60,277 bases of DNA from a virus, in IMG/VR virus record IMGVR_UViG_3300030380_002146, positions 1-60,277 of that record, one strand, 5' to 3'. Position numbers and translations under genes: made by a program. Below are positions 47,944-56,396 of the stretch, piece by piece (positions within the stretch are counted from its first letter, which is position 1; each line of letters begins with the position of its first letter). The notes under the pieces were generated by a model. It ran no database searches, was not told the DNA's origin, and worked only from the letters and a program-made list of their open reading frames with translations.

Positions 47944-48588
47944 ATGGCAAACAGTAACGTAGCCTTCGGTTTAAAACCGATAGGCATTTTGGGTGCAGCA
48001 CCCTATACTTCTGGAGTAACTGAATATCGTATTGCGTCTGATAATAGTAATCCTATTTTTCAGGGCATGGCAGTTATCCCATTGGCAGCAGGAGTTATTG
48101 ACGATCTACAGGCAGCAGCAGGTGGAACCGTCAGTATCGCTGGTGTCTTTAACGGTTGTGAATATGTTTCTTCAACAACTGGAGAAAAAATATTCTCTAA
48201 CTATTGGCCAGGATCAGGGGCAGACAGTAACTTCCCTGTAAAGGCTTTCGTGTACGATAACCCTAATCAGTTATTTACTATATGTACTTCTAACGTAGTA
48301 TCTGCAGCAAATACTGAAGCAGAGGTTCGTGCAGCAGTATTTGCAAATATTGCTTTCGCAACTGGAAACAGTGGTTCTACAACTACTGGTATTTCCTCTG
48401 CAACAGCAGATTTAAATACTATAGCAACCACCAACACTTTAGCATTAAGAATTATGGGTGTCCAAGATGACCCTGAAAATTCTGATTTTACTGCTGCTGG
48501 TATTCCATTAATTGTTCGTATAAACAACCACTTCAATGCACCGACTGGTTCTATTGCTGCTGGTACTGTTTCTACAACTGGCGTATAA
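47944..48588 (+). CDS. Head decoration-like structural protein
   Basis: 214 residues. NVAFGLKPIGILGAAPYTSG at the start and GVFNGCEYVSSTTGEKIFSN in the middle match an uncharacterised virion family that precedes the capsid gene. Ser/Thr/Gly-rich beta composition suits an outer head decoration protein. Good ribosome site (CGGAGA). Confidence 0.68.
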   Translation: MANSNVAFGLKPIGILGAAPYTSGVTEYRIASDNSNPIFQGMAVIPLAAGVIDDLQAAAGGTVSIAGVFNGCEYVSSTTGEKIFSNYWPGSGADSNFPVKAFVYDNPNQLFTICTSNVVSAANTEAEVRAAVFANIAFATGNSGSTTTGISSATADLNTIATTNTLALRIMGVQDDPENSDFTAAGIPLIVRINNHFNAPTGSIAAGTVSTTGV

Positions 48589-48601
48589 GGGAGAATGAAT
48601 A

Positions 48602-49507
48602 ATGGCGATTTCACGTGCACAACTAGCTAAAGAGCTAGAACCAGGATTGAACGCATTGTTCGGTATGGAATATGGTAGGTACGAAAACGAGCATTCAGAA
48701 ATTTTTGATACAGAATCTTCAGATAGAGCATTTGAAGAAGAGGTCATGCTTTCTGGGTTCGGTGCTGCACCAACAAAATCTGAAGGTGGTACGGTCAATT
48801 TTGATACTGCAAACGAAGCATTCACTGCTCGTTTCACTCATGAGACCATAGCTTTAGCTTTCTCTATTACAGAAGAAGCTATCGAAGATAACCTTTATGA
48901 CAGACTTGGTTCAAGGTACACTCGTGCTTTAGCAAGATCTATGGCTCATACAAAACAAGTCAAAGCAGCAGCAATTCTTAATAACGCTTTCACAGGTGGT
49001 GCATCCGCAGGTGGAGACGGAAAAGCATTGTGTGCAGCAGACCACCCACTAACAAGTGGTGGTACGTTGGACAATGTTGCTGCAGCAGATTTGAATGAAA
49101 CATCTTTAGAAGATGCGTTAATTTCAATATCTAGCTTTACTGACGAAAGAGGGCTAAAAATTGCGTTAAGAGGAATGAAGTTAATTATTCCTTCAGGCTT
49201 GCAATTTATTGCTGACAGATTATTACAATCTGCTCTACGTCCAGGAACTGCTGATAATGATGTAAACGCAGTTAAGAACATGGGAATGTTACCACAAGGT
49301 TACGTTGTAAACCATTTCTTAACAGATACAGATGCGTTCTTTATCAAAACTGACGCTCCAAATGGTTTTAAACATTTTGAGCGTGCACCAATTAAAACTC
49401 AGATGGAAGGTGATTTCGATACTGGAAATATGAGATTTAAGGCAAGAGAAAGATACTCTTTCGGTTTTTCAGACCCAAGATGTGTCTTTGGAAGTCCAGG
49501 AGCATAA
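48602..49507 (+). CDS. Major capsid protein
   Basis: 301 residues, GGGAGAATGA site. Features: ISRAQLAKELEPGLNALFG, FEEEVMLSGFGAAP, the central DRLGSRYTRALARSMAHTKQ helix, CAADHPLTSGGTLDN, and the C-terminal GFKHFERAPIKTQMEGDFDT and RERYSFGFSDPR, matching the Mu gpT/HK97-fold capsid family of marine phages. Forms the icosahedral shell. Followed by the strongest terminator in the head operon, as expected for a highly expressed gene. Confidence 0.9.
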   Translation: MAISRAQLAKELEPGLNALFGMEYGRYENEHSEIFDTESSDRAFEEEVMLSGFGAAPTKSEGGTVNFDTANEAFTARFTHETIALAFSITEEAIEDNLYDRLGSRYTRALARSMAHTKQVKAAAILNNAFTGGASAGGDGKALCAADHPLTSGGTLDNVAAADLNETSLEDALISISSFTDERGLKIALRGMKLIIPSGLQFIADRLLQSALRPGTADNDVNAVKNMGMLPQGYVVNHFLTDTDAFFIKTDAPNGFKHFERAPIKTQMEGDFDTGNMRFKARERYSFGFSDPRCVFGSPGA

Positions 49508-49515
49508 ATAAAAAT

Positions 49516-49545
49516 AAAAGGGTGACTAGTCAGTCACCCTTTTTT
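49516..49545 (+). terminator. Strong terminator after capsid gene
   Basis: AAAAGGGTGACT, loop AGTC, AGTCACCCTTTT, then TTATTAT. A 12-base-pair stem. Confidence 0.93.
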
Positions 49546-49612
49546 ATTATATATTAATTTTAACCCTAACAATCACATCCCGTGATTGACTAAGCCAAGA
49601 TAGGAGATTAAA

Positions 49613-50239
49613 ATGGCTAATACAACTTTTAAAGGAACTTTACGTTCAGAAGGTGGTTACTCATCTATTGCTACTGCAGCAACAACTGGAGTAGAAACAA
49701 CTCAAATGTCAATAACTTCTGCTGGATTTGCATCTATGGATGCTAATACAATGGCAGTAGAAGCAGGAACAGGTATTACAACTGGCACTGGAACTATCTA
49801 CAGAAGTTCCGTTCAAAGAGTTGGTGGTATAATTACAACAAGAATTCTAATTGATTTAACTGGATTAAGATCAACAGGTGGTGCTGACATCATTGGTGTT
49901 AATGGAACTGCTTTAGTTTGTCATATTGGTCAAATAACTGCTGCTAGAAACGGTACAATCTTAACAGGTAGTATGGAATGTTTTGAAGCACCAGCAGGTG
50001 GTGACCCAGACATTAACGTACATTCTGCAACAGAAGGAACTGGAGTAGAAGACGGTGCTATTGCTGATTTAACGGAAACATTGTTAGTTAATGCAGGAGA
50101 TGCAACAACTGGAAGTAAAGTTTATTTTACTGGTGTTCCTGCAGCAGATGAATTTTTATACTTAACAACTGGTGCTGCGACAGACGCAGATTACACAGCA
50201 GGTAAGTTGTTCATCGAATTAATGGGCTACGAAGCATAA
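49613..50239 (+). CDS. Virion structural protein
   Basis: 208 residues, AGGAG site. ANTTFKGTLRSEGGYSSIAT at the N-terminus and the C-terminal DEFLYLTTGAATDADYTAGK are hallmarks of a virion protein family that follows the capsid gene in pelagiphages. Thr/Gly-rich, beta-rich. It lies between two terminators, so it is probably expressed abundantly on its own. Confidence 0.75.
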   Translation: MANTTFKGTLRSEGGYSSIATAATTGVETTQMSITSAGFASMDANTMAVEAGTGITTGTGTIYRSSVQRVGGIITTRILIDLTGLRSTGGADIIGVNGTALVCHIGQITAARNGTILTGSMECFEAPAGGDPDINVHSATEGTGVEDGAIADLTETLLVNAGDATTGSKVYFTGVPAADEFLYLTTGAATDADYTAGKLFIELMGYEA

Positions 50240-50242
50240 TTA

Positions 50243-50267
50243 AGGGGGTTTCATACCCCCCTCTTTT
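50243..50267 (+). terminator. Rho-independent terminator
   Basis: GGGGGT, short loop, ACCCCC then CTCTTTTAT. Follows the structural gene at 49613. Confidence 0.8.
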
Positions 50268-50281
50268 ATAAGGAGATAAGT

Positions 50282-50566
50282 ATGGCAGGTCGTTCAGACA
50301 CCAAGGCATTTAACATTAATCAGGGTGATAGTGCTGCTGTTTTAGGCTCAGCACGTTCTAGAATAAGACAAGTTGTTATATTTGGTAATTCTGCTGGTGT
50401 GTTAACAATTAAAGATGGCTCAGGTGGAGCAACATTATTGCTTCAAAGTTTTCCTACTGGATTACATACTTTGAATATTCCAGATCAAGGAATATTAGCA
50501 GAGAATGGGGCTTACATTCATGGCTTTACAGGTACAGGAAATAAGTTAACTTTATTTTTATCCTAA
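50282..50566 (+). CDS. Small structural protein
   Basis: 94 residues, AAGGAGATAAG site. RQVVIFGNSAGVLTIKDGSG and GLHTLNIPDQGILAENGAYI match small beta-sandwich proteins of phage virions. One-base overlap with the next gene. Exact role unknown. Confidence 0.62.
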   Translation: MAGRSDTKAFNINQGDSAAVLGSARSRIRQVVIFGNSAGVLTIKDGSGGATLLLQSFPTGLHTLNIPDQGILAENGAYIHGFTGTGNKLTLFLS

Positions 50567-50865
50567 TGGCTGAAAAGAAGAAAAGAAAAGAAAAACCGAT
50601 AAAGACTTCAGTTAAGTCTGGTAATTTCCGTTCTACTAAGTCTGGAGCAGGAATGACGACTAAAGGGGTTAAAGCCTATAGACGAGCCAATCCTGGAAGT
50701 AAATTAAAGACGGCTGTTACTGGAAAAGTAAAAAAAGGCAGTAAAGCATCGAAGAGAAGAAAGTCTTTTTGTGCAAGAAGTGCTGGTCAGATGAAGAAGT
50801 TTCCTAAAGCAGCAAAGAACCCTAATAGTCGTTTACGACAAGCTAGAAGAAGGTGGAAGTGTTAA
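50566..50865 (+). CDS. Basic DUF6321-like protein
   Basis: 99 residues, Lys/Arg-rich. GAGMTTKGVKAYRRANPGSK, then KASKRRKSFCARSAGQMKKF is a conserved motif set of DUF6321-like phage proteins. Strongly basic, so may bind packaged DNA or the head interior. Family role unknown. Overlaps neighbours by one base on both sides. Confidence 0.65.
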   Translation: MAEKKKRKEKPIKTSVKSGNFRSTKSGAGMTTKGVKAYRRANPGSKLKTAVTGKVKKGSKASKRRKSFCARSAGQMKKFPKAAKNPNSRLRQARRRWKC

Positions 50866-51023
50866 TGAAAGCAGCAGACGTTTTAAAACTCTTAGAAAAA
50901 CATGAAGCTCAATGTGATAAAAGATACGCAGAGATTCAAGATAAACTTAAATCTTTAGATGGTAGAGTTTGGGGTTTATATGGCGTTATTATTGGCGTGG
51001 CAGTATTAGAGAAAATATTCTAA
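50865..51023 (+). CDS. Small XhlA-like coiled-coil/TM protein (52 aa)
   Basis: Starts on the base shared with the previous stop (TAATGA) and ends on the base shared with the next start. LLEKHEAQCDKRYAEIQDKL is a coiled coil like that of hemolysin XhlA-type phage proteins, followed by WGLYGVIIGVAVLEKIF, a short TM helix. Possible accessory membrane protein. Function unknown. Confidence 0.6.
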   Translation: MKAADVLKLLEKHEAQCDKRYAEIQDKLKSLDGRVWGLYGVIIGVAVLEKIF

Positions 51024-51217
51024 TGGTTATGGCAAGATCTTCCATGCGACAGCAGATAACTAAACCACCTCAGAAAAGGAAAAAGAAAATGCCATTAAAT
51101 AAATATTCTTCGAAACAAAAGAAGCTAGCCAGAATAGCATCACCTAGAGATAAGATTACAGGTGCAGATTTTAAAAAACTTAAAAAGAAGAAAAAGGTAA
51201 AGAAAGGAAAAGCATAA
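51023..51217 (+). CDS. Small very basic protein
   Basis: 64 residues from ATG 51023, or 42 residues from ATG 51090, which has a better ribosome site (AAAAGGAAA) and the start MPLNKYSSKQKKLARIA seen in similar phage proteins. Ends in a lysine tail (KKLKKKKKVKKGKA). Probable nucleic-acid-binding virion or head protein. Confidence 0.55.
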   Translation: MVMARSSMRQQITKPPQKRKKKMPLNKYSSKQKKLARIASPRDKITGADFKKLKKKKKVKKGKA

Positions 51218-51462
51218 TGCCTAAAGACGCTTGTTATAGAAAAGTAAAAGCACGGTATAAAGTATTTCCTTCTGCTTATGCTAGTGGTTCGATAGCTAAG
51301 TGTAGAAAAGTTGGTGCTGCAAATTATGGTAATAAATCTAAGGTAAAGAAGAAAGTTCTTGGTGGCTATATGGGAGCAAAAAGACCATCTAGCAATCCAA
51401 ATATAGCGAGAGGTTGTGGGGCTATTATGAATAAAAAAAGAAAAGAAACGAAACGTGCATAA
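51217..51462 (+). CDS. Basic Cys-containing protein with GGYM motif
   Basis: 81 residues. DACYRKVKARYKVFPSAYAS, then GSIAKCRKVGAANYGNKS is a conserved motif of small phage proteins, followed by VLGGYMGAKRPSS, the GGYM motif shared with 45494 and 51748. Basic and Cys-containing; function unknown. One-base overlaps on both sides. Confidence 0.65.
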   Translation: MPKDACYRKVKARYKVFPSAYASGSIAKCRKVGAANYGNKSKVKKKVLGGYMGAKRPSSNPNIARGCGAIMNKKRKETKRA

Positions 51463-51746
51463 TGGCTGTAAGAAAAACAAAAGCAGGGTTAGCACTAAAA
51501 AGATGGTTTAAAGAAGACTGGAAAGATGTTCGTTCAGGCAAAAAATGTGGAAGAAAAAAGGGCGAAAAAAGAGGAACACCGTATTGTAGACCAAGTAAAA
51601 GAATTAGTTCTAAGACACCTAAAACAACAAAAGAATTAACATCTGCAGAAAAACGTAGTAGGGTTAGACAGAAAGTTGCTTTAGGACAACCAAGTAAGGG
51701 TAAACCAAGAAACGTAAAACCACTAAAAAGAAAAAGGAGAGCTTAA
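51462..51746 (+). CDS. Basic Cys-containing protein (DUF5872-like)
   Basis: 94 residues. LKRWFKEDWKDVRSGKKCGR, then KKGEKRGTPYCRPSKRISSK is the conserved signature I associate with DUF5872-type phage proteins. Very basic; possible DNA-packing or head role. Two cysteines near the core. Family name from memory. Confidence 0.65.
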   Translation: MAVRKTKAGLALKRWFKEDWKDVRSGKKCGRKKGEKRGTPYCRPSKRISSKTPKTTKELTSAEKRSRVRQKVALGQPSKGKPRNVKPLKRKRRA

Positions 51747-51747
51747 A

Positions 51748-51996
51748 ATGCCAGGAATGAATAAAAACCCACTAAATATGGCAATACAAAAAGTAAAAGG
51801 TAGAAAAATGGGTGGCAGTATGATGCCTACGGCTGAAGAACTAAATCCAGGAAAATCTGTAGATGTTACTGAAATGGCTATGGGTGGCTATATGGACGGT
51901 GAGATCGAAAAGAAAATGATGGGTGGCTACATGGGTGGTGGCTACATGGGAAAAATGGCTATGGGTGGCTACATGGATAAAAAGGGTAAGAAGTAA
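51748..51996 (+). CDS. Met/Gly-rich protein with GGYM repeats
   Basis: 82 residues. C-terminal half has four GGYM repeats (MAMGGYMDGEI; MMGGYMGGGYMGKMAMGGYM). Such Gly/Met/Tyr repeats look like an interaction or phase-forming tag and may bind the other GGYM-bearing proteins. No homologue function known. Overlaps the adaptor gene by one base. Confidence 0.6.
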   Translation: MPGMNKNPLNMAIQKVKGRKMGGSMMPTAEELNPGKSVDVTEMAMGGYMDGEIEKKMMGGYMGGGYMGKMAMGGYMDKKGKK

Positions 51997-52667
51997 TGGC
52001 AACTTCTGGTTCATCTGATTTTGAACTTGCTGTAGATGATTATATCGAAGAGGCTTTTGAGCGATGTGGTTTAGAAGTTAGAACAGGATATGATTTAAGA
52101 ACAGCAAAAAGATCTTTGAACCTTATGTTTGCAGATTGGGCGAATCGTGGCTTAAATCGGTGGACTATTACTCAAACAACTACAACTATTACAGACGGCA
52201 CTACAGAATATACTTTAGCAGCAGATACAATAGACGTATTATCTGCTGTAATAAGAGAAAATGCAGGAACTGCCTCTCAAACAGATACAGCGATTACAAG
52301 AATAGGTAGAGATACTTATTTAAATATTTCTAGCAAGTTAACTGAGTCAAGACCAACTCAGTTTTATATTGATAGACAAGTCGTACCGAAAATTAGATTA
52401 TATCCAACACCAAATGCAACATATAGTTTAGTCTACGATAGACTAACAAGAATAGAAGATGCTGATGCTATTACCAATACAGTAGATATACCTTTTAGAT
52501 TTTATCCTTGTCTTGCTGCAGGATTAGCGTATTATTTATCTATAAAGAAAGCTCCTGATAGGGTGCAAATATTAAAAACTATATATGATGAAGAGTTTGA
52601 TAGAGCTGCGACTGAGGATAGAGATAGAACAAGTTTAAAACTATTACCATACGAAAGATATATTTAA
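51996..52667 (+). CDS. Head-tail adaptor-like protein
   Basis: 223 residues. DDYIEEAFERCGLEVRTGYD, then LRTAKRSLNLMFADWANRGL is the conserved start of phage adaptor proteins (P22 gp4-like or tail-tube adaptor). The rest has an adaptor-type alternation of strands and helices (FYPCLAAGLAYYLSIKKAPD). Probably joins the portal to the tail. Confidence 0.72.
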   Translation: MATSGSSDFELAVDDYIEEAFERCGLEVRTGYDLRTAKRSLNLMFADWANRGLNRWTITQTTTTITDGTTEYTLAADTIDVLSAVIRENAGTASQTDTAITRIGRDTYLNISSKLTESRPTQFYIDRQVVPKIRLYPTPNATYSLVYDRLTRIEDADAITNTVDIPFRFYPCLAAGLAYYLSIKKAPDRVQILKTIYDEEFDRAATEDRDRTSLKLLPYERYI

Positions 52668-53171
52668 ATGGCTTTTGCAAGAGGAAAACATGCCTTCTTT
52701 TTATCGGATAGGAGTGGTATGCGTTTTCCATACAAAGAAAGAATAAAAGAGTGGAATGGTTCTGTTGTGCATATTTCTGAATACGAAGAAAAGCATGAAC
52801 AACTTGACCCACATAGAACAGTTATAGATCCACAGTCTTTACGAGAAAATAGACCTGATGTAAAAACAGAAAGCAGTGTTGAAATTTTATTAGGATTGAA
52901 TCCTTTTTTATCTAGTAGTTCAGGTAGTGCTGTAATTACAGTAGTAGAAAAGAACCATGGAAGGGCTAGTAGCGATACTGTTCGATTTAGAAACATAGTT
53001 GGTTTTGATGGATTTACAAGAACTGTTTTAGAAAAAGCAGAGGGGTATAGTATAACGAAAGTTGACGATAATACCTATACTTTTACTGCAAGTAGTGGTA
53101 CATCATTAATAGGAAGTGTAAATGGTGGTGGGCGTAATGCAACTGCTGGTCCAGTTACGTTGGGGGCATAA
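52668..53171 (+). CDS. Conserved structural protein
   Basis: 167 residues. GKHAFFLSDRSGMRFPYKER, then IKEWNGSVVH, is a conserved opening of a small tail-completion family in marine phages; some relatives carry a Cys pair at this place. Between two adaptor-like genes. Function unknown. Confidence 0.62.
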   Translation: MAFARGKHAFFLSDRSGMRFPYKERIKEWNGSVVHISEYEEKHEQLDPHRTVIDPQSLRENRPDVKTESSVEILLGLNPFLSSSSGSAVITVVEKNHGRASSDTVRFRNIVGFDGFTRTVLEKAEGYSITKVDDNTYTFTASSGTSLIGSVNGGGRNATAGPVTLGA

Positions 53172-53816
53172 ATGAGTTTTACATTAGCTACATTAACGAC
53201 AGCTATACAAGATTATACAGATAATAATGAAACTGTTTTCGTTTCTCAAATAAATAACTTTATAAAAGCAGCAGAAGAAAAAATATTAAAAAGTGTTGAT
53301 CTCGATTATTTTAGAAAAAATGTTACAAGTGCTTTAACAGCTTCAGATGCCTTTCTTACAGTGCCTTCAGATTATTTAGCATCGTTTTCTTTACAAATAA
53401 CAACTTCTGGATCAGAAAGTTTTTTATTACAAAAAGATGTTAATTACATAAGAGAGTATGTAGTTTCAGCCTCAACTACAGGTGTACCAAAATATTTTGC
53501 AAGGTTTGATGAAAATAATTTTATTTTAGGTCCAACTCCAAATAGTAATTATGCAATAGAACTTCACTATTTTTATAGACCTACTAGTTTAGTAGATTCT
53601 GGATCTAATACAACTTGGGTTAGTACAAATGCGTCTTTTGCTTTATTATATGGAGCACTTGTGGAGGCTTATACTTTTATGAAAGGTGAGCCTGATATAA
53701 TACAAAACTATAATGGGTTATATGCACAATATTTAGATAGACTAAAAGATCTTGGAGAAGCAAGAGAAAACACAGATGGTTATAGAGTTGGTCTGCCATC
53801 GAGACCAAGAACATAG
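53172..53816 (+). CDS. Second adaptor / tail tubular A-like protein
   Basis: 214 residues. TLTTAIQDYTDNNETVFVSQ, then INNFIKAAEEKILKSVDL and FLTVPSDYLASFSLQI, later ILGPTPNSNYAIELHYFYRP, match SU10-type adaptor proteins. Probably forms the ring below the portal. Good match by motif order; exact family not verified. Confidence 0.68.
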   Translation: MSFTLATLTTAIQDYTDNNETVFVSQINNFIKAAEEKILKSVDLDYFRKNVTSALTASDAFLTVPSDYLASFSLQITTSGSESFLLQKDVNYIREYVVSASTTGVPKYFARFDENNFILGPTPNSNYAIELHYFYRPTSLVDSGSNTTWVSTNASFALLYGALVEAYTFMKGEPDIIQNYNGLYAQYLDRLKDLGEARENTDGYRVGLPSRPRT

Positions 53817-53825
53817 GAGTAGAAA

Positions 53826-54308
53826 ATGGCAACAGCAAACGCAGCAACTTCCTTTTTAGAAAATAGACTATTAAGTTTAATTTTTAAAAACAATGCAGCA
53901 TCGTTTAGCACCCCTGGAAACAGTATTTATGTTGGACTAGCCACAGCAGTATCTGATTTCAGTAGTTCAACAGGTGAGTCTTCTGCCTCAACTGCGATAA
54001 CGGAAGCAACGTATTCTGGCTACGCAAGAAAAAATGTTCCTCATGCTGATTGGACATTAACAGCAGATACGGCAGATACTCAATCAATTAAAAACACTAA
54101 TAATATAGAATATGATCCATCTACAGACGGTACTCCTGATGTAATAACACATGTTTTTATATCAACAGTTGCTTCAGGAACATCTTTAGATTTAATAGGG
54201 TCAGGTGGTAACGTATTGTTTGTAGGAGCATTAGATACTTCAAAAACGATAGCAGAGGGAGATATATTTAGAATCAATGCACTCAACTTAACAATAGAGT
54301 TAAAATAA
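53826..54308 (+). CDS. Phage structural (fibre-associated) protein
   Basis: 160 residues. FLENRLLSLIFKNNAASFST, then NSIYVGLATAVSDFS, is the start of a well-distributed virion family. Ser/Thr-rich beta protein. Ends at the shared TAATG with the fibre gene. Tail or fibre-collar role inferred. Confidence 0.68.
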   Translation: MATANAATSFLENRLLSLIFKNNAASFSTPGNSIYVGLATAVSDFSSSTGESSASTAITEATYSGYARKNVPHADWTLTADTADTQSIKNTNNIEYDPSTDGTPDVITHVFISTVASGTSLDLIGSGGNVLFVGALDTSKTIAEGDIFRINALNLTIELK

Positions 54309-56032
54309 TGGCGTTTGTAATAAATGACAGAGTAAAAGAAACCTCTACATCTACTGGCACTGGTACATTTAATTTAGCTGGTGCAGTTACAGGTTTTGAA
54401 ACATTTGTTGCAGGAATAGGTAATTCTAATACGACTTATTATGCTATTACCCTTCCTGGAGTAGCAGAGTTTGAAGTTGGTATAGGCACTGTAACAGACG
54501 CAAGTCCAGACACATTATCTAGAGACACTATATTATCTTCTTCTAACTCAGATAGTGCAGTTAACTTTAGTGCTGGTACAAAAAATATTTTTTGTACAAT
54601 ACCAGCATCTAAATCAGTTCTTTTAAGTGACGTTGGAGCTTCTACTTTAGATTTAAGTTCTGCTAAGACACACACAGGTTTATATGGAAGTTCATCAGCA
54701 CCAATAGAATTTACAGTTACAGTAGGAACTAAAACAGCATCACATCCTTACTATGGAGATGGAAGTAGCAGTGCCTATTTTATAAACGGTATCGAATCAC
54801 CTGCTTTGACATTACATGGTGTTGACAATGTAACATCTAATTCAGAATATTATTATAGGTTTACTCTTAGTTCAGGTAATATGTCAAGCCATCCATTTAG
54901 ACTTTACTTAGACGCAGATAAGACTACAGCGTATACGACAGGTGTAACAACAACTAGCACATATTTACAAATAGCAGTAAATGAAGACACCCCTAATATA
55001 CTTTATTATCAATGTTCCTCTCATGCTTATATGGGTAATTATGCGATTACGTTAGGATCTAATAAAATAAATCATACTGAAGCTCTAATAAGTTTTCCAA
55101 CTACAACTGGAACACTTGTAGGAACAGGTGATACAGGTTCAGTAACTAATACTATGTTAGCTGGATCTATCGCAGATAGTAAGCTAAATCAGATAACTAC
55201 GGCAGGAAAAGTTGCTCTTGGTGCTTTAGAAATAGATGGTGCAACTGATATTGGAGCAGATTTAGTAGACGCAGATCTAATTATTGTTGATGATGGTGCA
55301 GGTGGAACAGAAGTTAAATCTACTTTAACACGAGTTAAAAAATATATTTACTCTGCTATGTCAGGTGACGCAACTGCAAGTGATGCTGGTGCGTTGACAA
55401 TAGCAAACACTTCTGTGGAAACAGGTATGATTGCAAACGATGCAATAACAGCTACACAAATAGCTGATGATGCCGTTGGGGCAGATCAATTAGCATCAAG
55501 TGCAGTTGTTACAGCTTCTATTGTAGATGCTAATGTTACTTTAGCAAAAATAGCAAACCAAGCTGGAAATACTGTATTAGTAAGAGATGCTAATAGTTCT
55601 GGTGTTGTTTCTGCGAAAGCAGTTACAGACACACAAATACTAATAGGTGACGGAACTGGATTTACAGCAGCAGCATTGTCTGGCGATGTAACAATGGCAA
55701 ATGATGGAGCAGTTACGATAGCTAACGGTGCAGTAGAAAATGCAATGTTAGCAGACGATGCAGTAGGAGCAGATGAACTAGCTGCAAATGCCGTGGTTAA
55801 TGCAAGTGTTGCGTCTGGTGCTGCAATAGCATTTAGTAAGATGGCAGACTTAACAGCATCAAGAGCATTAGTATCTGATGGCAGTGGAGATGTATCCGTA
55901 AGTGCCGTTACTTCTACAGAGATTGGATATTTAGATGGAGTAAGCTCTGCAATACAAACACAATTAGATGCAAAAACAACAGCAACAGCAGCAGCAGATG
56001 AGGCGACAGCATTAGCAATAGCGTTAGGATAA
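54308..56032 (+). CDS. Tail fibre protein (574 aa)
   Basis: Residues 1-110 (AFVINDRVKETSTSTGTGTF; ASPDTLSRDTILSSSNSDSA) are the widespread N-terminal attachment domain of marine tail fibres. Residues ~115-260 include YYGDGSSSAYFINGIESPAL, perhaps a YHYH-like domain. The C-terminal half has repeats of ADDAVGADQLASSAV type, typical of coiled or beta-helical fibre shafts. Binds host or links other fibres. Confidence 0.78.
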   Translation: MAFVINDRVKETSTSTGTGTFNLAGAVTGFETFVAGIGNSNTTYYAITLPGVAEFEVGIGTVTDASPDTLSRDTILSSSNSDSAVNFSAGTKNIFCTIPASKSVLLSDVGASTLDLSSAKTHTGLYGSSSAPIEFTVTVGTKTASHPYYGDGSSSAYFINGIESPALTLHGVDNVTSNSEYYYRFTLSSGNMSSHPFRLYLDADKTTAYTTGVTTTSTYLQIAVNEDTPNILYYQCSSHAYMGNYAITLGSNKINHTEALISFPTTTGTLVGTGDTGSVTNTMLAGSIADSKLNQITTAGKVALGALEIDGATDIGADLVDADLIIVDDGAGGTEVKSTLTRVKKYIYSAMSGDATASDAGALTIANTSVETGMIANDAITATQIADDAVGADQLASSAVVTASIVDANVTLAKIANQAGNTVLVRDANSSGVVSAKAVTDTQILIGDGTGFTAAALSGDVTMANDGAVTIANGAVENAMLADDAVGADELAANAVVNASVASGAAIAFSKMADLTASRALVSDGSGDVSVSAVTSTEIGYLDGVSSAIQTQLDAKTTATAAADEATALAIALG

Positions 56033-56036
56033 TAAT

Positions 56037-56396
56037 ATGGCAAATACATTTAAAACTGTTACAGCAGCAGGGATAACAAGTGAAGAACAAATATATGTTG
56101 CAGGTGGTTCGATTGTTGCAACAATAGTTTTAGGAATTATGGTAGCCAACACAACAACAAGTCAAGTTACAGTATCAGTTCAATTAGTATCAAACACAGC
56201 TAGTAGAACACATGCTTCAACTAATAGTGGTAATAATGCTACAGTCCATTTGATTAAAAATGCACCAGTGCCTGTAGGTTCATCTCTTGAATTATTAGCT
56301 GGTAATAAGGTTGTATTAGAAGATACTGACGAAATTTTACTAACTGCATCAGGTGCATCAGATATAACTATATCAATAATGGAGATAACAGCCTAA
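56037..56396 (+). CDS. Small structural protein
   Basis: 119 residues. GITSEEQIYVAGGSIVATIV and PVPVGSSLELLAGNKVVLED resemble small virion proteins that sit beside fibre genes, and its fold seems related to the 139-aa protein at 5564. Overlaps the next fibre gene by one base. Confidence 0.6.
   Translation: MANTFKTVTAAGITSEEQIYVAGGSIVATIVLGIMVANTTTSQVTVSVQLVSNTASRTHASTNSGNNATVHLIKNAPVPVGSSLELLAGNKVVLEDTDEILLTASGASDITISIMEITA

Noticed and set aside
48267-49281. Several minus-strand frames opposite the capsid region
   Set aside because: All are fully overlapped by the capsid and decoration genes, which have clear family motifs and ribosome sites.
55486-56049. Long minus-strand open frame (187 aa) opposite the fibre gene
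   Set aside because: It is the antisense shadow of a repetitive Ala/Thr-rich fibre gene. Codon use and a lack of ribosome site argue against coding.
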